Below are positions 9,490 through 20,126 of a stretch of 64,000 bases of DNA, piece by piece. The position numbers and the translations under genes were made by a program. The notes under the pieces were generated by a model. That model was given only the letters and a program-made list of their open reading frames with translations. It ran no database searches and was not told the DNA's origin. Origin of the DNA: Periconia sp. R9002 (lineage: Eukaryota; Ascomycota; Dothideomycetes; Pleosporales; Periconiaceae); NCBI GenBank assembly GCA_023627715.1, contig JAMAHW010000013.1, positions 186,001 through 250,000 on the forward strand, given 5' to 3'. Each line of letters begins with the position of its first letter. Within the stretch, counting starts at the first letter, position 1.

Positions 9490-12400
9490 TCAAGCCATCC
9501 TTTCAATCTTCGGGCCCAGCGCATCCCTCTTTTCCACCAATTCAGCACTCATCTGGCTGTTCTGCGCGTCGTTGAGCGCTCTCACGATGGCGCTTTCTGC
9601 CTTGTCCCTCACTAGCTTCCGCAGCGCCTGGATCAAGAATCCGGAGAAGACGTCCACGTTCCATTCGTCGGGGATCAAGGCTAACACATCGGCAATGTCG
9701 AACCAGCCTCCAAACCGCTCGAGCAGGATGCCGGTCTGCTCAATGCGCTCGGCGAGATCATCGAGACGCAGGAACTCTTGGAGCAGGTAGTTGAAGAGTC
9801 GTGACTGCTCTGTCTTGGAAGGTATGTCGGATTGGGGTACGTAGCCCGAGTTGGACGGCCGGAAAATGGAGGAGCCGCCGTATAAACAATACGATATGGC
9901 CGTGTCGAAATCACCCAGGCCGTGGGTGAGCAGTCGCAACGCTTCTTGATGCCTTCCTTGCCTCCCGTTCAGGATGATCATCTCGGGAACGAGTTCTTGC
10001 TCGTAGTGCTGCAAGCGGGCGAGAATGGACGGTACGTCGTAGGAAGAGGCGACTGCGTGCTTTGAGCCTAGAAGCTGCAAAAGACGCAAACGAGAGTGGA
10101 ACCACTCGCCTCCCCGAGAATTATCGGCAATAAACTGGCGGTAGGTGGGCTTTGGGGGGATCAAGATGCGGTATGTTTCGTAGCTCTGCAAGAGGGTTTG
10201 GCGAGTGGTTGGTGAGGTTTCGAGTTCTGTGATGACGGCGTCCAGGTAGAAGGCTATCAGTTCGTTCGCATATTCTGCTTGCTTATTTATGTTAGAATAC
10301 GTTACCAAGCACGGTGTCAATGAACAACTTACTTTCTGCACAAAGACCAGGTATTCTAGATATTCTTTTACGGCGCTTGGTGCTCTCTCCTTCAACACGG
10401 CAACAGCGCGGGTAGGCTCGAATTTGACTCTGCTGTTTTCATCGGCGAAGACCTGCACACCAAGCTTCGGGTTCCGACTTGCAAGCCATCCACCATACTC
10501 TTCGACTAGCGTTTGATCGCGGATCCTAATAAGATATTTGCGAACCTCGCTTTCCCCGTCTATCAGTTCACCTCCTTCATCAGTCTCACCTTCGATGATG
10601 CGTTTCCACGTAGCTAGGACCTTGGAAGCCTTGGCATTCGCTTTGCTATTGCGCTGATAGAACCGACTCAGAACGTAGAGTCGTTTGAAATCTTCGAGAA
10701 GGGTTACTGCTCGATCAAAGCACTCGACATCATTGTCCACGAGCTCATTCAACTCGGCTCGCAACGATCCCGCTGTTGCAGGACCTTTGGGACTCTTTTG
10801 GTCTAACAGTAAAAGAATGCGTAACAAAGCAGCGTCGATACTTTGGAACACATAAGGATCGTTCGTCACACTTGCCATGCCCTTTCTTCTTTTCCAGAAC
10901 AATAAATACCTCTTTACCACATAGAGTAGGTTGTCTCCAAATGGTCCGCTAACGTCAGCCGGCATGGAATTCAAGTCATTCTGCCGTAGAAATTGTTCTA
11001 CTAGAAGAGCAATACCACCGGAAATTTGGATGCCTTCCTCTCCTTGTACAACCTCTTCATGCAGGACTGGAAGCACAGACAGAATGACGCGCGGGTCGAT
11101 CTCCCCTTCAATAAGCGCTTGCTCTGTGATGCGTTTCTCGCTCTCGAAGATGATGATATTTGTACTACTTCGGAGAACCAAATCCATCAACAGTAGAATC
11201 GAGGCCTTCTGTCGGATGTAGATGAGACTCAAGTACTCTGATTCGTCCCGCGCTTGCTGTCCCCTGATATCACCAAGGACAGTTTCAAGAAGGTTTCGTA
11301 CTGGTTGAATGCGAACTCCATCGCCAGAAGGGGTCGACTGTGCTTCTTGTAGGCGAGCATCCAGCCTAACCACCAATGGGCTCCGAACCGCCCACCAGAT
11401 CTGGTTTCCGGCCCAAAGCACAGTCTTTGTCTGTAGCTTTGATAATCTCTCGCTGAATTCAATGTCTGCTTTTACTTGAGATGGTTTTCCATCACCTGCT
11501 TCTTCCGAGGAACCAGAAGATTGCGAGGATGATATCGTCAGGCGCTTGACCATGAGCTTAGAACCAATCTCCGGAAGCACAAGATCTGTGGGCTCTACTA
11601 CAGTTCTGAGACCCAAGGGGACTGTCACGAGGTTTGGACTGCTCCCCAATTTGACACCAGTAGAACTGAGATCAAGCCATTCCTTGTAGTCTTCACCTTC
11701 TGCGGGATCGATGTCCCATCTCTGCATTTCTATTCCGTAGCTCTTCTGTCCATCTTCGTCATGATGAACCACGGCCAAAACATAGCCTTCTTCAACATTA
11801 ACATCCGCATCCGGATCCATTGAAGTCGACATGTCGATGCCAGCCCCATCAACCACAATAGCATCAGGATAGCTGTAGAATGAGATACTGCCGCGGCACA
11901 TGTCTCCATCGAGATTTACAAACATGCCGACACCTGCTTCCGAGGGCGTTGTGCCCACGGTAAGAAGAAATTCTGTCGGGGTGGGGGAAGCAACGTGTGG
12001 TTTGAGAGGTGTGAACGATGGTGCCGATGACGCTGTTTCTTGTGAAGGAGCATTCTCTTCAGCTGATGGTTCTGGAGGTAGAGGCTTGTCAGAGGGCGTA
12101 GGGCCTGTATTTGGCAGGCTTGAAGTTCTCTCGGGATGTTGTGACGCTTGAGATGGTGGGATCGGAGGTGCTGGTGACTGAGATTGAGAAGGAGACATGG
12201 CTCTTGAAAGAGTATCGGGTACATCGAAACCGAATCTTTGACCCTGTGGCGGCCGAGGGCTTGCGGTACGTGAATTGGGACCGCTATTTCCGAACAGTCC
12301 TAGACTTGTGCTTCTAGCATGGCCTCTCTGTTCTTCTTGTGAACCCCGTGGATGTACACTTGCAGATGATACACTTCTAGACGGTGGCTGCAAAGTCGCT

Positions 12401-13206
12401 GCGAGGTCCTCAGCAGCCCCGCCTACGTCGCCAGCCTCTGGGTCCAGAGAAGATATAGGAAATAAGCCTATCTTCTGTTGGTTTTCCACATCCAGAAGCG
12501 CATACGAATGCGCATCAGCTGTACACGCATAATCGTCACGGCGAACAGAGACAAGGCATCCACCATATTCTATAGTCTTGAGAGCTCTTGGAGGAGCATC
12601 TTCGGTTATCCGTACCATTCGTACTTTATTCTTCTGGCCCACCATGACCACAACTCCTTGTTCGACTGAGCCCTGGGCGGCATTGAGGTCGGCACCGCCG
12701 ATCCATGAACATGTAAAAGGTTTTGTATTGGAATCTGGGCTCAACTCAGGCAGGGTGTAAAAGCTTAGGTAATTGTTGCAGCGAATGCATGCTTTATTGA
12801 CTTGAGGAAGTAGAAGAATCTGCTGGACACCGGCACCAATATCATTGTTGTAAGTAGGCTCAAGACGCGAGGCAATAATGGCAGTGGGTTCTTCGGCAGG
12901 GTCATTGGATTCGGGGGGAAGTAGGACGAAGTGGATGACTTCGGCGGCCGATGTGCCTACATAGAGGTTGCCATCTGGGAGGAGGTGATCAGCTCATGGG
13001 CGATTTTACATAATTGGCACAAAAGAATAGACGGGCTCCATGCACCTACTCCATACTTCTACGCAGGTAATGCGAACATCTGAAGGCTGGCCATCAGCGG
13101 ACAGCGGCAGGTCTGATACGAGCTTGCGGAGAAGATAGGCTCCATGCTGAGGCAACGGGCGAGGGCGCGTTGGTGCGCTCAATTGCGATGATGATGCTTC
13201 AGCCAT
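9490..13206 (-). CDS. VPS3: Vps39/TGFBRAP1-family tethering subunit, probably CORVET VPS3
   Basis: Three exons (13206-13050, 12974-10333, 10281-9490) encode 1196 residues. The N-terminal half is a CNH/beta-propeller-like region (NGNLYVGTSAAEVIHFVLL). It is interrupted at about residues 227-387 by a disordered Ser/Pro/Gln-rich insertion. Residues about 750-850 match the Vps39 domain 1 region (ECFDRAVTLLEDFKRLYVLS), and residues about 1035-1175 match Vps39 domain 2 (LVPEMIILNGRQGRHQEAL, then LALIPDEWNVDVFSGFLIQAL). Family members tether Rab5-positive endosomes (VPS3/TGFBRAP1 in CORVET) or vacuoles (VPS39 in HOPS). I favour VPS3 because of the TGFBRAP1-like GDFDTAISYC region and an N-terminus unlike VPS39, but VPS39 cannot be excluded. 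The second intron (10282-10332) is 51 nt and stop-free, so it is easily mistaken for coding sequence. Divergent from COY1. Confidence 0.78.
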
Positions 13207-13635
13207 GGTGATTGTGCGTGCGCTGTGAGAGACATGGCGGGGCTATGAAGACTTGTTTAAGCCCATCCTCGTGATACTGTGCGTGTACAATGCACAAGTA
13301 CTAGGTAACTGGTGGTCTGCGGAGTGGTGGGTTGGGGTAGCTAGGTAGCCCTCGAACGCCAACCAATCGGCGATGGGCTGCCACCCCCGGAATCTGACAT
13401 GATGAAAGCTGGCCTGCCTAACACTACTAGGTATCGAACGTGGATACGATCCGTCTCGCGCTATACAAAACCACATCCACGCGTCTACCCTGTCCTTCAA
13501 TGCGCCGACTGATCCGCTGAGCTTCTTGGCTTTTCCCAGCACGAGTCGTCGAAGCCCAACAAACCCATCATTCCATCACCCTCCCTCGCAAGCAACTACA
13601 ACTGTACCTTAGCATAGTCCAAGCCAGCAGCGGAC
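13207..13635. promoter_or_regulatory. Bidirectional upstream region of VPS3-like and COY1 genes
   Basis: The 429 bp separating divergent start codons of two endomembrane-traffic genes holds both promoters and leaders. No TATA box stands out. Confidence 0.5.
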
Positions 13636-15992
13636 ATGGACGACGGGATTAGCACTGGAAGTAGGAACTCGGGGGATGGCCCACCCCGTAGCGACAAGCC
13701 GGACGGACAAGGTGCTGAGGAGGATAACAAGTTCCAGAAGGCGATTGGCGCATGGCGAAGTATGACGGTCCTCCGAGCAGCATACACATGATTCAGGAGC
13801 TGACACGCGCATTCAGCAATCGATCTTACCACTCTTATTCCGCAGCTCGATACGGTAGCTTCCGACCTTGTCGCACACCAGAGAGACACACTCACGCAGC
13901 GGAAAGACCTTGCACAAAAAACGAAGGATTTCCGGAAGCTTGACGATCATAGCAAGTTGAATGATATCAAGGGATTACTGAAGTGTGCGTATGGTCCGAT
14001 ATAATCTTGATGAGCAGCACAGACTGACCTCTCCAGCCTACCAGGGCTTCATCGACCTCATCTCAAACCAGTCTAAGACGGTGCAGGCCGCTTTCTTCCA
14101 ACTCTACTCCCCACTTTCCGAAGCACCGGACCCATACCCACTTCTCGAAGCCTCCATAGACTCTCTGGTAACCGCGGAAGAGATAGTCCCGAAGCTCACG
14201 TCAGAGAACCAGCATCTACAAAAGAACGTTACGAACCTTACAACCCAATTAGAGGAAATAGAAAAGAAGTTGGAAGAGGAGCGTGCTGCACGCAAGGCAC
14301 TGGAAGATGCAAGAGACAGTAAAATCAAGGAAGTTGAAGCCTCCTGGTCTGCTGTGTTGAGCGAGAAGCAGGACAATTGGGAGGCCAAGGAAAAGAGCTT
14401 GGAAGAGAAGGTCGAAAATCAAGACCGATTGCTGAAGGAACTTAAAGCTAGCTACGAGGTATCACAGAGGCTCGGGAAAGGAGAGGATGCCGATGGGGAT
14501 GGCACGAGAGGTGCAACAGCTGCTGAGCTGGAGATTGTCAGCTCTGAGCTAGAACGGACAAGCCATCGTCTGGCCGACGTAGAGGCGCGGAATGAGCAGT
14601 TGCGCCTCGAGTTGGCACAGTCCGCATCCGCGCCTACCACCCAGCATGTAGCCGTGGAGGATGATCCAGCCTATCTCCGCCTCCGCTCCGAGAATTCTTC
14701 ACTTCTTCGTAAGCTCGAAACTGCCAGATTCGAAAAGGACTCCGAGAGAACGCGATTGGAGACGGAGACCCGCAGCCTGGAGCGTGAAATCAAAAGTCTG
14801 AAGGGTGAGAAGGACGCTCTTCGTGAGAAAGTTCAAAAGTGGAATGATTACGACAATGTCAAGCAAGAGCTTGAAGTGCTCAAGGTGAGGAGAACAATGG
14901 CCAGAAGTATGCAATCGCTAATTCTCGTAGTCAATTGAGTTTGCCACTGGCGACGACGACGATGAAGCTACGGAAATCGCTCTCTCACACAACGGCGCCC
15001 CAAGCAAAGGAAAAGGGGAGACACTGGAGCAATTACTTCTGGCTCGTAACAAGAAGCTGAGCAATGAACTGACTGTCTTACGAGTATCGCACCAGGACTT
15101 GCAAAGTCGACTAGAAGCACTTCAGGATGAGCTGTCCAACACTAACATGGAGCTAGAGAAATCTAGAAACCTGAACGAGACTCTAGAAGCAGATCTCGAG
15201 AAAGTGCAGCAGGAAGCTTCAAATGCTTTTGACCCATCCGCAATGTCCGTAGCAGGCACGTATACTTCACGGTATCCCCAGTCCTCGTTCCCCGGCACAC
15301 GACGTGGGGGTGGAAGATCGTCACCAACATCATCCATAATTTCTGGTTTCGACCCAGCGCACGCCCCTCAATCACTATCTGCTCTACGCGGCGGTGAACC
15401 TGTAGGCGGAGGTTCTGGTATATTACCTATGGTGACAGCACAGAGAGACCGCTTCAAGAAGCGGAATGCCGAGTTGGAGGCCGAGTTGCAGAAGACGTAC
15501 CAAAATGTATCGTCACTTCGTTCTGAAATTGCATCCTTGCAAAAGGACAATCTCGATCTGTACGAGAAGACACGATATGTGTCCAGCTACAATCGCAGTT
15601 CGGGAACCTCTGCCCCTTCTTATGCCACAAATCCCAATCCTTCTAAGATTCACGTATCGGATAGCACCTCATCAGGTCTGACGATGGACCGGTACAAATC
15701 ACAATACGAGTCCAATATCTCGCCATTTGCGGCATTCCGGGGTCGTGAAACGGCTAGAGCGCTCCGGAGAATGCATGTTCTCGAGCGCATGGTGTTCCGC
15801 GTAACGAAGTTTGTTCTTCAAACCAGAACAACTAGGAACATATTTGCCTCATACCTGTTTGGTTTGCATTTCTTGGTGTTTTGGATGCTTTTTAGTTATG
15901 GGGATACGGCACACGCAGCCACAGTAGCGTCGGTCGCCAGTGGTCCGCTTGCCGCTGGTGTGAAGGAGGGACTTGATACGAAGGGATCGTGA
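13636..15992 (+). CDS. COY1: Golgi coiled-coil protein COY1/CASP
   Basis: Four exons (13636-13759, 13817-13984, 14037-14884, 14931-15992) encode 733 residues. The N-terminal region gives IDLTTLIPQLDTVASDLVAHQ, then SYQGFIDLISNQSK and long coiled coils rich in Glu, Lys, Leu and Arg at about residues 110-290 and 330-410. The C-terminal part is the CASP_C signature: VTAQRDRFKKRNAELEAEL, LQKDNLDLYEKTRYV, YKSQYESNISPFAAFRGRE, RALRRMHVLERMVFR. It ends with a single membrane anchor (LFGLHFLVFWMLFSYG) about 40 residues before the stop. CASP/Coy1 is a tail-anchored Golgi golgin that acts in intra-Golgi retrograde tethering; this is family knowledge. The start codon gives a short acidic, disordered leader. 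The small introns (46-57 nt) all restore the frame cleanly. Confidence 0.92.
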
Positions 15993-16481
15993 TTACCCAT
16001 GGTCTGAATCGGAACGGCATTTTGTCTACCACAACGCACAGAAATTATTGAACGTGAATGATGGTGAGAATGCATCGGTGCATGAGTATTGCGATGGTGT
16101 CATGATTCTCAAGCGTCTCCGCTATGTTTCCATTTCGTACTTGTATGTATACTCTCGAATTCATTTCTTTTGGGATGTAATTCGACCAGCAATGCGTGGG
16201 TGAAGTTATGTCAAACATGGAAATGTCTCGTTTTGCTTATGAAACAAGTCGTTTCAATAAACTGATCGGATTCTGTGGAGGTTTTTTTTAAATCATGGAA
16301 GTGGTGGCACGAGTTGTTGAAGCAGCTCGAGAACCGGTTTCATAGATGTAGTTTGTGTGGCACGTGCACGGCGGCCTGGACGAAACCTCAAAAATCGATC
16401 TCTAACCACCCCAACTCTAATCCTCTTCGATCGACAACCATCTCTCCACCTCTTTCCAGACTTTCTACCGCACCCGGAAAA
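15993..16481. other. Intergenic region COY1 to GIM3
   Basis: It contains the COY1 3' UTR and GIM3 promoter. A T8 run at about 16282 is the only notable simple sequence. No gene seen. Confidence 0.5.
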
Positions 16482-17163
16482 ATGCAGCGTCGCATGGTAA
16501 ATCTCGGCCCCAAAGTTTCACAATATTGATTCTGGCTAATTTGACAACCGAATAGTTGACCAAAGAGGAAGAGGCTGCGGCCGGCGGCGAAGACATTCAA
16601 GTCAGGCGTGAGGATCAAGAGAAAATCAACCGCTTTAGCTCGCTTCACCAGAAGGAGACAGCGATAGAAGAGCAACTAAGGGCAAAGCTGGTAAGTTATG
16701 TGATCCTTACCAGTCAACAATGAGTCAAGAAAGGACTAGAGAGAGAAAAGAGACGAACTGGAAAAGCACGTGTAGTTCGTCTACTAACCCGTCTCAATAG
16801 AAGGAAAAGGAAGATCTAGAAGAGATTTCCGGTGAATTGGAGTTGGTGGATGAGGAAGAGAAAGTGCCGTAAGTGCTGTGCATCATGCTTGTTCGACGAC
16901 GTTACTGCCATGGGCGTATTAAACTTTATTTCTGCCAGTTGCAGCTAGCATTTGCTAAGCAATGATGTAGATATAAAATCGGTGACTGCTTCGTCTCGTT
17001 GCCGCAACCAGAAGTTCTAGAGCTCTTGGAGGCATCTACAGAAAGCATCGATGGAGAAGTTGAGACGCTAAAAGGACGCCTCGACACAATACACGAAGAG
17101 ATGGATGGACTCAAGAAAATATTGTATGGACGTTTCGGTCGGAGTATCAATCTGGAGACTTGA
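16482..17163 (+). CDS. GIM3: Prefoldin subunit 4
   Basis: Four exons (16482-16496, 16556-16690, 16801-16868, 16971-17163) encode 136 residues, the usual length of prefoldin beta-type subunits. The first exon holds just five codons (MQRRM). The protein consists of two helices forming a coiled coil (VRREDQEKINRFSSLHQKE and VETLKGRLDTIHEEMDGLKK) joined by the beta-hairpin segment YKIGDCFVSLPQPEVLELLE, the diagnostic stretch of subunit 4. Prefoldin is a cytosolic hexamer that passes nascent actin and tubulin to the CCT chaperonin. The tail LYGRFGRSINLE is typical of this subunit. Confidence 0.92.
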
Positions 17164-17514
17164 GGGTGTATTACGTTGTTGTACCGTGAATAGAGAAAAC
17201 AATCCCACACCGACGGTAGAAACATCACCCGCCGTTTCTATTCTGATGAGCAAGCATGTGCATAGGACTTTCAGATGATACCCGGCGGTGTCGTGTTAGG
17301 GTGACAGTGCGGCCTATGCAAGTTCTGATTGGTATGTCTGAAGAAAATTATGCACCTGTGAATCTTCACTGGGTGATGAATCATCTGTTGGGTCGCCTTT
17401 GCACCCTCCCAGGCGGGTGTCAATATATCCGGCACTCCCACCATAGCAGGAGAGGTACTTCTTGCAGGGTACCTTTTGTACCTATCAAAAACATTCCTTA
17501 AGCAGTAGTACTAT

Positions 17515-17568
17515 AGGAAATATAATGAGACTACGATATATAAAGACACCCATAGTATTATATTTCCT
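17515..17568. repeat. 12-bp perfect inverted repeat with 30-nt spacer
   Basis: The arm AGGAAATATAAT (17515-17526) is exactly complementary to ATTATATTTCCT (17557-17568). The spacer contains the TATATAAAG element. It may be a hairpin or a degenerate MITE-like end pair; I see no clear target-site duplication. Confidence 0.55.
17537..17545 (+). promoter_or_regulatory. Putative TATA box
   Basis: TATATAAAG, 66 bp before the ATG at 17603 and 416 bp before the MFS start codon. It could serve a long MFS leader or a separate short transcript. Confidence 0.4.
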
Positions 17569-17602
17569 CCCAAGAAACTGTAATCTGAGAGAGAGAGAGA
17601 AA

Positions 17603-17791
17603 ATGTACTCGAAGCGTTATGTGTGGAGTGGTAAGTGTTCTGCGTGCGGGTTACCTCAACGAGCTAGATTCTTCCACAATGCTCATAGGGCGTGGTTTCG
17701 GCATAACTTTCTTCAATTCCAGTGGAATGCCGTTCCGATCGGAGTGGGCCTGCCACTTGTTCGCACCCCCTCAGTGTGGAATAGGCAATGA
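17603..17791 (+). other. Candidate small ORF, 62 codons, with internal splice-like signals
   Basis: The ATG follows GAGAGAGAAA and opens MYSKRYVWSGKCSACGLPQ, basic and without a recognisable domain; a CxxC occurs at residues 12-15. A consensus donor GTAAGT at 17631 and an acceptor TTCAATTCCAG ending at 17722 would remove 92 nt and give a 30-codon ORF instead. It may be an upstream ORF of the MFS mRNA, a short independent gene or chance. I cannot assign a function. Confidence 0.2.
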
Positions 17792-17952
17792 CGATGCCTG
17801 ACCTCGGATATTCTAACCAAATTCGCGGGGTTGACTAGCGATCCCCATAAATTGTTTATCCGTACAAAAAAATCTATGATTCTCTAAGTCGGTTTGTTGA
17901 CCATACTGTCGTTATCTGTTGATTTTGTTCATACGGGTAGTGTTTTGCAATC

Positions 17953-20126
17953 ATGGAGGAAGATCCAAGTGCACTCGAGAAAACATACTCGAGAGATAGT
18001 CGCGCGCATGAGAGAGGCTTTCAGGCACAGAATACACCGGTTGCTCTAGTCCGCAGCGTGACGCAGCAAAATCGTGGTAGGTTCATACAATTAATTCCAC
18101 TGTCCGGTCCATCACGATGCTTTGGTCGTCGACTTCTAGTATGATTGCCTGGATTTTTTTTTACTAATCTATGCAGATGAAATCAGAATACACACAACAT
18201 TTGCTCCGCATTCAAGCAATTTCGATTCCATTCATGACATGGAAAAGGTCGAGGAGTTTGAAAAATCGCGTTCACCTTCTCCAATGACACCGAATTCGTT
18301 TTCCGGGGGACACGACAGAGATACGCCACGGAAAAATGTCATTCGCTTCGACGACGGCGATCCCGAGAACCCAAACAACTGGTCCAAGGTAAATCAACAT
18401 GCATTCGAACTACATTTCAAACATGTCTCTGACGTTTAAATTAGTGGAAAAAATTGTACGCGCTCTTCGTTGCAGTCATGAGCGGTGAGTACTAATCCTT
18501 CCTATAACATATCAAAACTGATCATACTCCAGTGATGAACTCCACAATGAGCTCCTCGTGAGTATTTCATAACCACTCAAACTTACCCCTTCCCTAACAT
18601 TACGGGAAGACTCGCAGCCGGCGCAACATCCCAAATATCGCAGCACTTTGGCATAAAATCCGAAGCCCAACTCATCTTGCCGACCTCCATTTATTTGGTG
18701 GGCTATGTGGCGGGCCCTATGCTCTGGGGGCCACTTTCCGAGTCATACGGTCGTAAAATGCCGATGATTGTCTCGTTCGCCGTTTTCACAATCTTCTCTA
18801 TCGCGTCTGCGGTCTCGCCCAACTTTGCCGCGTTGGTCATTTTCCGCCTGTTTGTTGGTTTGGGAGGGAGCTGTGCCATATCAGTAGTTGGGGGTGTATG
18901 TGCTGATGTCTATCACGATCCTGTCTCGCGAGGAAGAAGTATGGCGATCTTCATGGTTAGTGGCAATCCTCTCTTTATACATGTGCAGGATGCTGACTGA
19001 GTAGGCGGCAACGACGTTTGGACCTATCCTTGGCCCTCCCATTTCCGGTTTCATCTCAGTTGTCTCTTGGTCATGGGCCTTCTGGGTAGGGGTCATCTTC
19101 GCTGGCGCTTCGTGGCCTGTGTTTTTCTTCTTTCCCGAGACGTTTGCACCTGTGATTTTGAAGTACCGAGCGCAAAGACTGCGGAAAGAGACGGGGGATG
19201 AATCCATCATTGCACCTATCGAATTAGAGAAGACTGATTTTGGACACATTGTGACAGTGGTGCTCACTCGGCCGATTCGTATGATTGTTTTCGAACCACT
19301 GGTGCTATTCACCTGTCTTTATCTGAGTTATGCTTGTGAGTCTGACCAATACTATCTCCTCGATGACCTTCATACATCGGTCAATTTTTTCAACGATCGA
19401 ACAATCTCTGACACTGCTACTTCAGATGCCATCTTCTACATTTATTTCCAGTCCTACCCCCTTATATTCACCGACATATATCACTTCAACGCCGGTCTGA
19501 CCGGTCTCACCTTTCTCCCCATTGGTGTCGGGGCTGTCATATCAGCCGGGCTATATCTATCTTGGGACTTCACCTTGCGACGCGCACAGGAAGCCCGAAA
19601 GCCATGGTCCAACAACGAGGAGATGCGCAGGCTACCGCTAGCCTGCATTGCAGGGCCGTTTTTCGTAATCAGTAGTTTTTGGCTCGGGTGGTCTGCACGG
19701 CCGGAAGTTCACTGGGCAGTACCATGTTTCGCAGGGACTTTGTTTGGAATGGGCTACCTGTGCTTGTTTATGGCGCTGCTCAATTATCTCGTCGATGCGT
19801 ATGAGGTCTTCGCTGCTTCGGCCATGGCAGCGGCTTCGCTATCGCGATCGTCTTTTGGAGCAGTGCTTCCCTTTGCGGCCAAGCCCATGTACCGTGCGAT
19901 GGGCATCCCGTGGGCATCGAGTTTGCTTGGCTTCTTCAGTGTGGCACTATGTGTCGTTCCATTTGTATTTCTGCGGTTTGGAGACAAGATGAGGAAGAAT
20001 AGTAGGTTTTGTCAATATCTTGCGCAGAAGAAGCGGGAGGAGGCAGAGGAGCTGGACATGGAAAGAGAGTCAGCAAGGCAGACGGGGGAGCAGAAGAGTA
20101 GTAGTGAGGAAAAAGAGGACGTGTAA
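17953..20126 (+). CDS. MFS transporter, DHA1 (drug:H+ antiporter) type
   Basis: Seven exons (17953-18076, 18177-18388, 18445-18484, 18533-18557, 18610-18955, 19005-19335, 19426-20126) encode 592 residues. After a long cytosolic N-tail comes the DHA1 entry sequence DDGDPENPNNWSKWKKLYAL, then membrane segments beginning AVMSVMNSTMSSSLAAG. The loop 2-3 motif A is GPLSESYGRKMPM, and FRLFVGLGGSCAISVVGG matches the next conserved segment of fungal multidrug and polyamine exporters. The C-half shows GLTFLPIGVGAV, YLVDAYEVFAASAMAAA and a final charged tail. Twelve spans are expected at the plasma membrane. Exon 4 is only 25 nt. The last intron (19336-19425, 90 nt) is stop-free; removing it joins LSYA-YAIFYIYFQSYP, a normal membrane segment. 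The substrate is unknown. Confidence 0.9.

Larger units (their letters stand above)
17164..17952. other. Upstream region of the MFS transporter gene
   Basis: It contains a 12-bp perfect inverted repeat (17515-17568) that encloses a TATA-like element, an (AG)n run at 17587-17600 and a 62-codon ORF starting at 17603; each is listed separately. Confidence 0.5.
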
